From contig PTFA01000314.1 of the NCBI GenBank assembly GCA_003342895.1, positions 62,001-126,000 on the forward strand: a stretch of DNA of 64,000 nt, written 5' to 3'. The notes beneath the pieces were generated by a model. That model was not told where the DNA came from. It saw nothing but the letters and a program-made list of their open reading frames with translations, and searched no databases. Origin of the DNA: Casuarius casuarius. Taxonomy: Eukaryota > Chordata > Aves > Casuariiformes > Casuariidae. The translations under genes were made by a program, and so were the position numbers. Of the stretch, positions 27,101-42,100 are shown one piece after another; positions within the stretch are counted from its first letter, which is position 1; the number at the start of each line of letters is the position of its first letter.

Positions 27101-30100
27101 GCATTTAAATTACAAGTCTCTTTTCTACCCACCCAAATCCACATTCAGGGCCCACCAGATTGCTTGGAAGACTCTGCATTGCTTCTGTGTAGATTGACTG
27201 GAATTTTAAGGGATGACCCAGAAGTTGGGGAAGTGCTTTAACTTCTGATTTGTTTAGGACTTATTGGAATAAACAGCATCATAAAAAAGGAATTACAAGC
27301 ATTAGTAGTAAACATTTCCTACTCCTTCACTCACTGCTAGGGAATCCCTTGCAACATTAACCATTGTTAATAGGTAATTAGTACTAACACAACAATTAGT
27401 GATTCATGATAAAGTTACAGCTTCAATTGTGCTGCACTCATAAGTTTTGTTATGATTGCTTGAAATGAATTATCAGTTGAGATAAATATTAAATATTAAA
27501 AACATTAAATATTCAAAAAGCAAATTACAGTTAAGTGACTTTACACAAAGTTAGACACAATCAGTTCAGCAATATCTATAGATAGCTAAGCTAAGGAGGC
27601 AAATAACATGGCAACCTGGATTCAGAGAACATTAGCCACTTTAACAAATACAGGAACTGATTGAGTTGAGACTTTTTTTGCTTCTTATCCAGAAGGAAGA
27701 AGTGTTATGGTGTGGCAATGAGGTACTTTAGCTGTGCATTAGTTTTAGCTGTAGGTTTTGCTTGATTTTGAATTTAGGAAGAAAATGAGTAAAGCACCAG
27801 TAAAGTCTTCCTTTCTAAGCTGTACAATTGTTTAAAGCTCATGTTTTCAGACTGAGCCACTGAAAAACATGCCAGAGATTTGAAGTTAGCTGGCTTATCA
27901 CATGTTGCTGCCTTTAAAACAAGCTGAAATCTCAAAGTCCATTAAAAGTAGAAGTAAAGTGAAAGGTCTCAATATGGTTTTACTGTGTAATTATTTATTA
28001 TCCATATATATTTGTGTGTACGTGTGTATATATAGCTTTATATATACAAATATATGTTGTTTTAATCAGTTTTAGGGAGGGAGATAGTCCAGATCAGTGG
28101 TCAAGGACCACATTCCTCTTCATTCACAGTTACTCTCCAGTTAGAGTGCATCCTCTGAAAGGAGGTAAGATATATCAGATATATGAGTTCAAGAGTAGAG
28201 GTGTTAGGGAGCCCTAAGAGAGGGGGCACCAGAAAACAAGAGTGACCCCAGCCCAGGCAGTGCCCTCACTAACCAGGATAGAGTCATGCAGGATCCAAAC
28301 CCAGCAGACAGAGCAAGGTGTTGGCAACAGCGTCTGTCAACAGTTTCAGCCATGGCAAAGTCAGGAACCAGGTTCAGGGTCCATCCAGTCAGCAGCAGCA
28401 GGAAGAAGAGGAGGAGACAGAGCCAGGACTGGAGGCAGGCTACAAGGTACATCCAATGGGTCCATCCAGGAGATGGAGGCAGGGCTGGAGACTAAGACAC
28501 CTACAGCACACCTCAGAAAGGAAATGAGGGGCCAGGCCTGAGCTTAAGTGGAGCTGCTGGGCCTATGGATGGAGGGGGTGTGTGGAGGTGAGGCTGGTCA
28601 GGGCCACCAAGGCCAGTTGGTGCCTTCAGCACCCTGACAATAGGTCTGACAGAGTCTTTACACCTCTCTTATTTCGGGACTGCTTGCTTGGGACTGGGAA
28701 TGAAGAGGTGCCATAACAGAAGTTCACAAAACATTTAGTGTCACAAGGAAAGTTAGGCCCTCTATATTTTCAAGATATATTTTACTCATTTCTGCTTTAC
28801 CATTAAAGCCCAGTGGTATTCAGTGCCTTTCATGCCATTTCTGCCTTTGGTCTTTTTCCTCCTTCTCTGTAAAAATAAGGAGGAGGGCCTATGTATTTGG
28901 AGTAGGAAATACAGTGGGAGAAAAAAAGTACCTCCTCCTCAATCCAGTAGCTCTGAGCCCTGATCTATGGGTTTCTTGTCACATGCACAGACTTGCAAGG
29001 AACCTCCTGAGAGAAAACTTTTCAATGCATTTCTCTTACATAATTCATATCTGCCTTGTTGGGGACCTGAGAAATGAATGAGGCAATTCACACTTCTCTC
29101 ATAACTTTCAGGCTGCTTGCAGGATTGGCAGGAGTTGCTATTTGGTTTGATGTTTTAGGGGTTTATTTTTAGTGCTACATGGTAGAAATCAATTAAAAGC
29201 ACTGTAAGCTTAGATTCTAGAGCACAGGCAGAAAAACACAACATCTTTTTGTATGGCTGTGTATAACTTTCATTAATGTGAGAAAGGCTCTGCAGCCCAA
29301 GTAAAGGATGAGGTTTGTTTTGTTTTGGTTTGGTTTTGTTCAGGACAGGAGGTTTTTGAATAAAGCATACAGTATGCTTGCCTGCTACTAAGAAAAGCAC
29401 ATTTCTGGAAAGCAAAGCACTTGCTTAACTGGCATTCATTTAAAGCAGTACAAGTAAAAGGAAAACCCAGCCCTTCCTACTCCAGTGTTGTAAGTAGGCA
29501 GCTCTTTAGATTTTAGTGATAGAGCTGTTCCAGTTTCCCAGTTGTGGCACTTTCATACCAGTTTTCTCATGGGTGCTATTTTCTACATTATGATGTGGCT
29601 CTATTTTAAGTTCACATGGGTTGTGATGGAACACAGTGGAATACATGATGATACAGGAGAGGTGATTTACAGTGTGTTGTAGCCTTTGTGTAGAGGACAT
29701 TTAAATGGGGGTATCTAGTCTGAACATAGTCGATGGAGATAACACCATTACTTGTTAGGCACGCCATGTTAGCTGTTCCTTGTAGCATGGACTTCTGCTG
29801 TAGTGGCCTCCTTACACAACCCTTTTGAATAAATAAAAGCTTAATATAGGTTTTCTTATGTCAAGAGACAAAATGGATTCTTCTTATACTAAGATACCAA
29901 ATCAAGTTCTTTGCAATTATGAATGAGGCCTTAGTCTTGTATCCTTCTGCAAACACAAACAGAAAAAATGCCCCTGAAAATACTTGTCTGTTCTACTGTC
30001 TTGTCTGGCAGAGGTTTTAAAATGGAAAAACAGATTAATGGATTTCCCCTTTCCCTCATATTTCTCTTTGTCTGGACTCCGCACATCTATGATACTTGAT

Positions 30101-33100
30101 TGTGTGTTAAAAGAGAAAATGTTTTGGGAGAGAAGACTTTCTCAAAATTGACCACATACTAATTTTATTTGAGATTAAGGAGTGTTGTTCCATTTTATAG
30201 CTAATTAAACTTATGCACTGAGATCTGGAATAAGTTGTACCAGATCCCACAGGATGTTCTGTGACACTAGCGGAAGCAGAAATGATGTCTTCTGTGCTTT
30301 AAAATGAGGCTTCTGTAGAGGCCTGAGGAGTGATGATGGTTTCTGGCAGTCAGTTAAAAACTTCATTCTGTACAACTGAAATCACTGGGAGCAAAGCTGA
30401 CACTGAATGATCCTACCAGAGAAATCTCGTGATAAAATAAACCGACTTCTTTGAGGCATCAGTGCCTGTCAGTATATTGCTTTGATGTCTTATAAGAATG
30501 TGCTGGGAATATTGCTGTGCTTTGCTATGTTTACGGCTGTTAACTCCAGAGCTATTCATTCTGTTTACCTGTTCCATAATAGTATTTATTCGAAGATAAA
30601 TAATGTTTGATGAGAGAATACATGCTGCCTGAACGTATCTTCTGGCTACTTCATAAGAAAAGGGTTCAAAAATATTCTGAAAGTGTCAAGGAAGCTCTTG
30701 TGATGTCCGATAAATGCATTCTGACCTTTACCATAAAGGCTGCTTTAAGAAAAGCATCGCTTCACCAACATAGTTTAAGCTTATGCAACATAATTGAATT
30801 TAATTTCCAATCGTATTCTCTAGAATTTTAATCTTACCCTTGAAGGAAACAAAACCAGCTTGAAGTAGGCATGAGACCTTTCCAATCAGTTTAGAGCAAT
30901 CTTGCATTTGTTTCTCTTCAAATCCAGGTCCAAATGCTCCAAACCAAGCCCCACTGATTCTTCTTGAGGATGTGACCAACATCTATGGTGATACAGATAT
31001 TGATCGTAACAAACACATACACAAAAAGAGGAAACTTGCAGAAGGAAGAGAGAAAACAATGGTAACTTCTCCAGACTATTTCCTTCTTAACAAGAATGGC
31101 ATTGTTACTGGAATTTAGACAACAGTGGTTTTGGTACAGATGGAATAGACATATTTTTAGAGGTACCCTGAAATTGCAGGTTATGAGCACTGTATTATTG
31201 AATGACCTCTTTTGTGATACTGCTTATCATGCTATACCACTGAATTTCTTCATAGCAAAACAAATTGTTCTAACATTAAAACAAGCTACGTGAAATATGG
31301 AAAAATCACTTAAAGGCACTTGTACTAGGATCTTTCAGTCTCTAGTACACAACTGTTTTCATGTGTTAAGTGGAACTTTTGTGACTTTAGAAGTAAGTAT
31401 AAGACCTTTGAAATAAGTATAAATTAAGAGGTGAACCTTTTTGTTTCATACTGACTCTTAAGCAGAGCTCAGATGATGAGGATCCTTCTGGGAAGGGGCG
31501 AAGTCGCCATATTGCAGTAAATAAGGCAGATCTTGCAAACTCTATTGAAGTATTAGAGAGCTTTAAACTGGCCAGAGAGAGCTGGGAGCTGCTGTATTCC
31601 CTGGAATCACTTGACAAAGGTAAGGATAATTGCAGGAAGACTGGAATTAACACTTAATTGTTGTAGTTAAGAATCATTTTAGTATTGTTAAAATCGAATT
31701 CTGGTCATTGGGAATCCTTAAAATTCCTTGAGTCCTGAGTATTATTGATCTAGGTTCCAAAAGGAAGCATTACCTTCTTATATTTCTGATTTTTTTTGCT
31801 TCTGGATTTTGTTCCACTCTTCATGCATCTTTGCTTGTTCACCCACACTTTTCTTGGAAGCAGCTTTTTCTGAAGGAGCAGTTGGTTAGTAGTGGCACTG
31901 ATAATAGTAGGTGACCACTATAGTTCATGCTTAAGAGGGTATTAACTGTGTCTCTCCCTTTCTGAAAATATCAGGAATGATAATCTTGAAACTAAGTTTT
32001 TCTTTTAAAAAGTAGTACAAAACAGTACCACTTAGCTGCTTTTAGATTTGTTGGACACTGTGAAGAGAAGTGTAATAAAAATGTGATTGTATAGGAAGAG
32101 AGTATCCTATATCTTAAAGTTTTCACATTTTTATTATTTCGTGTTTCATTTTTCAATTCAGCTGTATTTTCATAGATACTTTTTTCTTAACTGAAAACTG
32201 TGAAGTGCTTCATTTTCTCTTCTCTCCTTTCTTCTCCACTCTCTGACAACTTATACAGAGTTCACCAGAATTTGTTTGTCGTGGAAGACGGACACTTGGC
32301 TTTGGTTAAGAATCTTTCTTACAGACATGATCATCTACCAGGTAAAAATAAAGGAAAAAACAGTAAAAATGGTGCCGTTGCATTGCTCTTCCTTCCAGTG
32401 AATAGCTGTCATGATTAGCTAGTTTGACTGCTGTAGGTGTCTACTGATTTTATCCTTTAAAGTGTGACCCTTTTTGGGATGGAGTCATACCATTCTTATC
32501 ACAAGCTAGATACCTTGCTTGTAATACTTCTCTTCTAATAGCTGTTTGTCGAGTCCAGCTAGTTTTGGCATATGGAAGAGACCACTGCGTTGGCATTTTA
32601 AACAGTAGATATAGTCAGTCATAGGGAACAGAAGCACAGTTTATTCATCTGTCAAAGCATCTACTGGAACACAGTCAGAGAGGAGAATTTTCAAGCAGCA
32701 GAAGGTTTTAAGATGTCTCAGTTCAACTAAAAATTTATCATTCTAATCAGAAATTAGGCTGACTGTACTCATTCCACATACCATCCACAGAAAAAAGGTT
32801 GTTCTTTTCTGTTTCCTTTGGAGATCTTTTTTTTTTGTTTTTGCCTAAACCTTTACCTTAACAAGAGCTATTTCAAACTTTACTAGACTAAAATAAATTA
32901 GTGATTAACAGGCCATGACTATTTGTTTCCGTTATAAATGGGATTTTATAAACAGGCTTTTTAAAGCAGAATTCTGTTCGCGTCTTTTGTCTTCTCACTG
33001 CCTTGCAAAGGCTTGATCCACACTCCTGTACACACCACGTCACTACAATGTTTTCTCTTTTTTATTTGGACACCCTCTATTTTGAAAGGGAATATATTTC

Positions 33101-36100
33101 TATAAGGGATTTATATTTCTATAAGGGAATTTTCATTTTTATCCTTTGACCCATTGTATACAGAAGATCCTAACAGTCTTTTTATGTCTTCTTTTTAAAG
33201 GGACAATACAAAAAAGCAATTAGCAGTCTGCATCACTTGGCAGCTCTTCAGGGCTCTCATTCGCCACAGCAAATTACAGGACAAGGCTCACTAGAAAATC
33301 AGAGAGCGCTAATCCAGTTAGCAACTTGCCACTTTGCCCTTGGAGAATATAGGGTATGTACAGCATTCCACGCACTGGTCCTTCATTGACTGGTCCTGTG
33401 GCTCCTGTTTGTGCCTTCTTTTGAATTTTCCTATTAGCCTGCTTCCCACAGGATATTGGACGGATCCAAGCCAGACTCTACAGAAAACTCCCTGCTTCAC
33501 AGGGAGAACCACACATCCTGCCACATCTAGCTGACTTCCCGTTAGCATCTCTTGTATACCATCTACTTGGTGGTTATGATTTGGGGGGTTTAGTTATGAT
33601 TTTTCCATAGCTACAGGTCTTTAAGTTGTCTGTAAGTGTAACCTTGATTTGAATTGCTTAACTTTACTGTTACAGTTTTAAAAATGAGGGGAAAATTCTT
33701 GTGTGTAGGTCTCATGTGGGAGAGGCAAGAAAAGGGTTATAGAAAATAAATTTCTGTTATCTTCAAAAAAATGCAGTTGCCAGCTGACGGTATATGAGAC
33801 TCCAAAACAATATTGTCTGGCCTGACCTCTGAACTTGCTTTACCTTTGCGATAAATACTTTGTTTTTACTATTACAGAAATGCATGGTGGTCTGAAGTCA
33901 GTCAAGTGTCAGAGCTAATAATAAAGACTGGGTCATATGGGATCTAATGTCATGCTCATAATACTGGACCAGTCTTCTTTTTTTCCTCTCCAGCTTGCTA
34001 CTTTTTCATTAGAAATCTGACTATATATCCCCTCAAACCTCTTACAGTCTGGGAACTAGCATTAAAATTTATACCAATTCCATCATGCCATCACATTGCC
34101 ATTTTCATTTTCTGTTTTTAACATAATGGGCTGAACAAGCTTTTAAAAACTTTTATAAGAACTAATTCAAAAACCTAATCCTTCAAAACAAAATAGTTTT
34201 TGACTGCAGTTATATTGATCTTACATCATTCAAATGAAGAATGCAAATACATATTTTTTCACAATTAAAATGGCTTGTATAGGCTCCCAGAGATAGTTTA
34301 ATGACATTCTTATCAGAGCTATTTATTTTTGCCCAGCCAAACTATGCTAAACATTAGTAAGTCCACTTAAGTTCCAGCAGAGGATTTTGTGACTGTATTT
34401 TTGTTTTGCAGTCAGTGAAAGTTTTAATCGTCATTAATGTATTTGAATTCTAAGAACTTTGAATGTAGACTCAGCATTATTGTCTCTGTGTGTTCTTCTT
34501 TTGTAGCAAACATGCGAAAAAGTGCTTGACCTCATGTGCTATATTTTACTTCCAATACAAGAAGGAGGTAAAGTACAAGAGGAGCAACCTAAAGTCAAGT
34601 CTAAATTCAGGAAAGGTATGGAGTTGCTACTATTCTAAATCCAGTGTCAGCTCAGTTTTGGTTCATGCATTTCTGTTGAGTGTATAATTCCTCTCTTTTT
34701 GTATTGTGAAAAGGGAGGGTGTTCTTTACCCTCTCTTGTATTTTGTGAAATGTTTTCCTACTTGTACCCATTGAAGTGTATTGGTGACAAAGTCCTACCA
34801 CAGAAAAAGAAAAGGGAAGAAAAACTTTTTAAATCTTTAACTTTACATTGTGAATGATTTGCAACTTACCTTCAAAGTTTTCCTCTGTACCTGATGTTAG
34901 GCAGTTGCAGATTTGTATTTCTTCATTCTAATTTCTTGAAAACTTAGAGAATCATGAGACTCCTAAAGAAGTATATCTTACAACTTCTTTGTTGCAGGGT
35001 CTGATTTGAAGCTTTGGCCGTGTACCAGTAGATCTATCATGCCCTATTGCCTTCATCTGTTACTAGCTTGTTTCAAGGTAAGCTATGGTCAAGGTTCCAA
35101 ATTCTCTCATGTGTCTAATGCCTAAATTATGTAGCTGGGGTCCTGAAACTGCATGGCCTTATCCTGGTGGCCTTATCCTGGTGACTTTCCATATAATCAG
35201 TGGAGAGAATTTGGTATTTTGGATGGAAATTTCCAACCTATTTTAAGTGTTAGGGCAAAAGGAAATACACTCTTAAAAAGCTTGTTTTATATTTGCATAG
35301 ATGTAGGTGAGATTAATCCCATATATTGGTAAAAGCAATGTGTCTGTCCTGATTTTCTCAATGTCAATCTTTTCCCTGAAGCTCAGAGCTTTCACAGACA
35401 GCAGAGATGATATGGCATTGGGCCACGTGGTTGTTTTGCTTCAGCATGAATGGCCAAGGGGTGAAAACTTGTTCCTGAAAGCCATCAACAAAATCTGCCA
35501 GCAAGGAAACTTCCAGTATGAGAATTTTTTCAACTATGTTACAAGTATCCTTTCTCCAAATAAGACTGTCTTTCACATCCAAAAGTATGTGCTGGGGTGT
35601 TGAAAAAGCTGTTAGATAGTTTCAGCAGCAGCTCTTCTCTATGAATTAAATTTTGCTTTTATTTACATACCAGGCGGGCCTCTCCTAATTGGTGGCAGTG
35701 CACAATGGACTATAAATATGCCCACTGTTTTATGTTCTGGCGCTTAAGAGCACCCTTAAATACATTGTTATTGCACTTCCATTCAAGGAAATGGCAGTTG
35801 CTTATGCTGTTAATGGAAGTGATGGCAGTCTTTTCAGTTTAAGTGGGCCATTGTACTACAAGACTGTTGTTTTGCTACACCATCCTTAACCATGTATAAC
35901 AAAATGGTAAAGAAATGGCACCTATGCTTGAAGTTGAATGATTTTTGTTTTTCATTTATCAAATATTTGGCATGGGTAAGATTTTCAGAATGAGTTGTAT
36001 CAAAGTCCAAGCAATGCATGATTTATGTAGTCAGATGTATCACGTGTGCCTTGATCAGCGTGTACACGTGGTCAGCGTAATGTTTCACCTGATCAGACAT

Positions 36101-39100
36101 CTAGCCATGGTCATTAGGAAGCAAGGCATCTAACTCCTATCTGAGATGACTAAATTAAAGGTCTGTTTGGAGGTAACAACGAGGGAGGTGTAAAAAGAAG
36201 CCATTTGAGGAACAGGAATTGAAAAAGAACAAAAGGCACTTCCTTCAGCCCGAGCCTCACTGTGCCCTTACTTTGATACCATGCACTGCCAAAAAAGACA
36301 GTAAAAACAACCAGGGGAATTCGTTTGGAGAGAGATGTTCTTAATGACTTGAGCTTTCTTTACCTCTGTTTGATTTGCACATATGGAAAGAAACTGACTG
36401 ATGTATATATCGTACAGCTTGAAAAGCCATTTCTCTTGAAATTGAGGAGAGTTAGGAATACATGCTGTGATCTCTTTACCACTTTAAGAATGAGATATTT
36501 CAGTAGCTATAACTTTGACTGTTCTTTCAGCAATGTGGCTTCAGATATGAAGGATAAGGAGGAAAGTTTATCAATTTTTCGCTATTGAAATCTTTAATAT
36601 TTTCTTCAGATATTGATATGCTGGAGGAATTTGCTTATTTAAGAACACAGGAAGGAGGGAAAATTCATCTGGAATTGTTGCCAAATCAAGCAATGTTGAT
36701 CAAGTAAGGATAAGAAAGCTTTTAATGTTTTCTTTCAAAAAAAGGAAGTATGTTCTGGTTGTCTTTGTATTCACGTAGTCCTCTGGATAATATGCTTGTC
36801 ATGTCTTTAAGGAGTTTAAATTTAATGGATTCCTTTAAGGAGTTTGAACAAGGCCGTGAGTTTCTTTTTCTGAACCTCCCACTCAATTGTGGACTCCTTT
36901 ATGGGGTTATTCAACTTTAAACTCCTCTAATTTTACAGAGCTTTGTTTTTAAATGTTGTATTTATTTTACAAGGATTGACATTACAATCATTACAGTATT
37001 GCTCTTTCAAACAGAAGCTTGCACTCTGTAGGAATTCTTTAAACAATTAGGCTTGCGTGCAAGGTGTTTCTAATAGTTTTTCTGAATAGTAATGCTGAAT
37101 GGAAAGTGCTGTTTGTTGTAAACAAAGTTATGAAAGAGCACTGAATGATGAAAAACTTACATATAAAGCACAAATTAAATTACACCCCAAGTAAACTCTA
37201 ATCACCTTGCTGCCTGGAACCAGCAGGTCATCTCTTGCTATGTACTGAACAAGCTTATTCTGCTTGGCTTATTAAAAGATGCTGGAGGAAATTAATAATT
37301 TGGATTAAATTCCTAAGTGTTCTTAGCTTTGAGTCAAGACTGAACAAGTAACTGCTGAAAGGTTTTGGAGGCAGAATGTTTTGGAATATCATGGTTGTTT
37401 ATTAGAACCTGTGGTATTTTCTTTTATAAGATGGGGACTGCAAAAGTTTGTCAAACTTCCAGTTTGGGTCAGTGTATTCTGGCTATTTGCTTTCTCACTA
37501 GAAATGGGCTAAAGTTTTCAAAAATGAGAGCCTAAGAATAGGTAACTGGATCCAAGTTTGGACTCCTAAGTAGATTTCCCAAAGTTAAATAACAAACTTT
37601 GTCAGCATGAGAAGTACATAATGATGTGAAGACCAGTGCCATTCTTTTGCAAGTTTCCCCCCTGCTTTACAGAACATAAGAGAAGGCATTGGCCAGTTAC
37701 AAAACTTAGCACTGAAGACCATGGCTGGTAATGTCTTAGCTGCTGTCTCCGGGTAGCTGTAATGGTTTAGTGCTATTTCAGTATGTCACAGCTTTTATTT
37801 TGATTTCCGTGGTAGCTGTTACTTAGTGTTTTGACTCCACCAGTCAGGAAATAGGTGATGAGCAATGTTGCCAGCAAGGGAGAAATCACTCTTTGACCTC
37901 CTTTCAGTCAGTGTTAGGTCTCCTGAATGATGGAAGTGTCTGGGGAGGAGAGGTCCATTTTTTTGTGTTTATTCAGCCAAAATGGCCAAATGTCCTGTCC
38001 AACCCAAAGGGCTGCATACAGTGCCATTATGTGATAGAAACCACTTCATCAGAGAGCTGAGAGCTGATGGGAGGGGAGTTCAGGGTGTAGTTCACTAATA
38101 GGAGATGACATCTACTCCTCTGGTACCCCAGATACTTATTTAGCTGGGCTGGGCATGAGGCTCAGAGGTGATGTGACTCAAGGGTGTTAACCTCGACAGT
38201 GTTGGTTAGCTCGCTGCCTCCCCCAGCTGGGGTTTTGACATAAGTGTGCCAGTGTAGTCCTGTTTCCTGGAATGTGACATAGCTGCCTTTAAATGGTTTG
38301 TAATCTTTGTGTGGTTCAAAACCTGTGGGCTGGCTTGCATCTTTCAAAACTATGACCAGTTCTGGTTATTCGTGCTGCTGCACCATCTTCCTAATAATTA
38401 GCAGAGACAGCTCAGATATTGTTCAGTCGTGCTCAGGAAGACTCATGGGATTTTGCCACAGTAGCCCAAAAACAGAGCAATGGCTCCTTTGCCTGGTCTT
38501 TCCTCAGGATAAATGTATGTAGTGGACCTGCATCTTAATTGATAGGAAACATGTTGCAAATATTGTATGTTTAAATAAGGACACCTTTTGGCTTCATGAC
38601 TTACCTGTAAATTCCGCGTTCTCCTACCAATGTTTTTGCTCAGTACCTTATATTTTACAGGAAACTATATTCTACTATATATATCTACTATATGTATTTA
38701 CTGTATATCTACTATATATATGTATGTATACACACATACTATATATATATACACACACACACTATATGCCTTTTCCTGAATCCAGGAAAGCAAACTACAG
38801 TGTGTATTTCAAAAGCTGAAGTAAGATCTTGGTCGCCTGCAGACTAATACTGAGGTCCTGTAAAATGTATACAGAGCTTATGAGGTTTCCCTTTCCTGAA
38901 ATCCATTATGAGACTTTGAAGGTCCATGGGTTTTTTTTTCACTGGTGATACACCCAGCTTATTCTGTTTGTGCCGTCAACAAGACTGTCTTCAATGAACT
39001 CTGAATTCAGCTATTAAGTGCTTTTGAACTGCATTCTAGACAAGCCATGCTTCACAGTTTTACTGATTACACTTGGCAGTAGTGGCAGTATTGCCTTGTG

Positions 39101-42100
39101 AGTTAAGGAGGAAGAGAACAGTGTGCAAGAAATGACTGATTAATATTATGCTCTTGTTTTTGATAGTCTAATAGTAATGCTATGCAAGACTGTTAATTGC
39201 TCACCGAATGCTGGGTAAACTTGATGTGAAAACTGATGAGTTTTCTCTCTGGCCACACTTCCATCTCATCCCTGTGGAAAGATGAAGAAAATCTCAGTTG
39301 GTCTGAACTGCAAAAAAAAATCATTAAAAAGTGTAATTTATATTCTGATTGCGCATTTGGTATGTTTAGCTCTGACCATAGATCTTGCCTATGGCCATGA
39401 AAAATAGTTGTGCAGAATCCCTTTTGTAAACCTGCAACACCCTAGGACCAATGCCATCTTGTTGTTACTTTGTATTTTCTGTCCCCCACATCCACTTTGG
39501 AAATATTGGGCTCATTCATGCCAAGAACTCTTGAAAAATTATCTCATTTAATTGAATACTTCTTGTGAATATTTTATTTCGGGCTATTGTATCTAGTTGT
39601 GTTTCTGTACTGCTAACATGTCCCTTCTTTAATGTGATTGATTTTTTTAGCATAGATCTCCATCAGTATTCATTAATAAATTAAAGATACTAACCAAAAT
39701 GCCCGTGTGTTAGACCTGAAGATAGGCCCCTAACTCTGCATCTTAGGTATGTGAGTCTCGCTTCTCAGCTCCCCGTTAGCGTTTGTGTGAGCGAATGATG
39801 ACACAACACTCTCAGAAGTCAAACCTTGCAATTGGTGGCCTAGTAAGGTTTAGGTGTTATTTGGAGAGACTTAGGTTAGGAAACTAGACCTGTTCTCTAT
39901 GTAGCAAATGTCTCAGTTGCAGGGGGCATTGGATTTGCTTTAGGCTGGGAGCTTGAGATTTATATTCTGTGCTATAGATAAAACACAGAGATGGGGACTT
40001 AACTTCACAGAGAGGGGACAAATTGCCTTTCAGCTGAGACAGTTTTTGGTGCTAGTCCATGCAGCCTCGGTCATAAATGCTACCTTGAATATTCCTCTTG
40101 CCAGAGAGACGTTGCTCTGAGCGGAGTATTTGTGCTCTGACATTGTGCCATCCTGTAGCAGCCTTGTTTGCGTGTGGTTTCAATTTGGGAAGATGAAAAA
40201 GGCCATCTGCGTGCTAATGAAAAGATACTTATGCAACCTGTGACAAATACTGTCATGTACTCAACTTGGCTGATACCCGCTGTGCATGCATTTGGCTTGG
40301 GCTCAGCTGCAAATCCCTTAACTCCCAGTTGTGGGCTCTCCCAGTGCGCTGACATGCTCTTGCCAGCCCCGCAGAGGAAGCCGGGCTGTCCACAGCGCTC
40401 CTCTGATTAAATCTCTTTTGATTGACATGCTTCCTGGAAAGAGCCATGACAGTTCATTGTAGTACAACTGTGAATTGTTTTTGCACCCACCACTGTCCTT
40501 TCTCCCGGTGTATCTTTCTAAAAAATACGTATATATATTTAGACCACAATTGCAGACCATCCTTGCAGTGAAATCTGTGGCTGTTTGCAGGTTTGATGCT
40601 GTTAGGGTCCTGTGCCCCTTCAGCTGCTCAGTGATCATATTGCTGCGTGGTCTCCTCCTAGTTTTCTCTCTTGTCCCTTTTTCTGGAGAGTTGTTTTGCA
40701 CCAGAGGGGGAGTTGGTGTGTGGGTGTTTGAATGCTGCTATTTGCTGTTTTTTAAAGGACTTCTAGCCCTCCCATGGGGTTACTGCAGCAGGAATTCATA
40801 CCTGTGCTACAGCCCAGCATACAGACTGCTGACAGGTACCAAGTGGAAAAACCCCACTCATAGTGTGCTGTGTTTTGTCAACATGTTTTACTGCCCATGA
40901 TTTTCAGCTCTTTGTTGTTCAATATTTATCCTTTTTTTTTTTCTTCCATTTGTGCCTACATTGCCTGGCAAACCATGTTGTACTATTATAACATTTCTTT
41001 TTCTTTTTCCCATAAGTTGCCAGTATCCGTGTTCTTTCAATTTAATAATCATTGTTGAATTTAAACAAAAATGTAGAAATCGCAAACAAATGATACCAAT
41101 GTCCAAACACATGCTAGCAAAAGATTTCATATACAAGTGAATAACCCTTTCCTTTCTAGATAATGAATTTCTGCATCCATCTGTAGCTATTTTTCTTCAT
41201 ATAAGTTGTTCTGAATTCCGTTTTCTGTTGTCTGTTACATGACAGGCAACTTCGAAAGTGCTGCTGGCTTGCTCAGTAGCTGCAGGGTGAATACCATCCA
41301 TTAGGTTATAACTGACCATAGCACCCACCTGCCAGCAACGTTTGAGGCAGTAAGATGGAAAACAGGGCTTACCCATAAACTCCAACTAGGCAGTGCTGCT
41401 TTCAGAGCTGTTGTGCTTCACCCAGCCTAGCCCATCAATGAATTGCCCAGTACTGTCTCCATGCAAGCCCTTTTGCTAATAATGATTACAGTCTTTTCAC
41501 TATCCTCTTTGCATTTTCCACGTTACAGATGTCTCTCCTGTTTTGGGTGAGAGAGTGGGTACAGACTTCTCCTTTGAGAGGTCACCCCTCAAATGCTGGA
41601 CTAGCTGATTTAAGCGAAGGTGGGGTGGTATTGTGGGTGAGCTGCACTTTGTCTCCTTTTTTGGTTCCTGCATGTCTGGATTGGCAAAGATTCCTCTACC
41701 CTTTATTTTTATTTGCTTTCTTTTTCTGTGCTTGCTGGGTTCAGTCCAGCTCTTCCCTTGTTAGCCTTGACACAGGATTTGTCTTGATCTTAGCATTTTT
41801 ACTTTTCTAATTTCCTTTATGCTGTTCCTTTCGTAGTGCTACGGCATTCATTTCAGAGCATGTCTTTTGCCTCCTTTACCTAAACAGGGCTTGGAGGCAG
41901 ATGATACAAAGTCTTGGTCTTACTATATCTGATTCTGGACCAGTGTGAGTAAAGCTGCATGTTTTGGCATTGCCAAACATCATTCTAAGGGCAAGACTTC
42001 AGGTCTGAAGTGCTGCAGACCAGCGTGGCTGTTTGGGGACAAAGAACTGTTAAAAAGAATGGCCTTGACTGGGGCTGTATCCCCAGCGCTTCTCCAGCCA

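Noticed and set aside
28204..28541. Cluster of overlapping ORFs of 69-99 codons in INTS10 intron 8
   Set aside because: They lie in a purine-rich repetitive block and their translations are low-complexity. No splice signals or homology support them.
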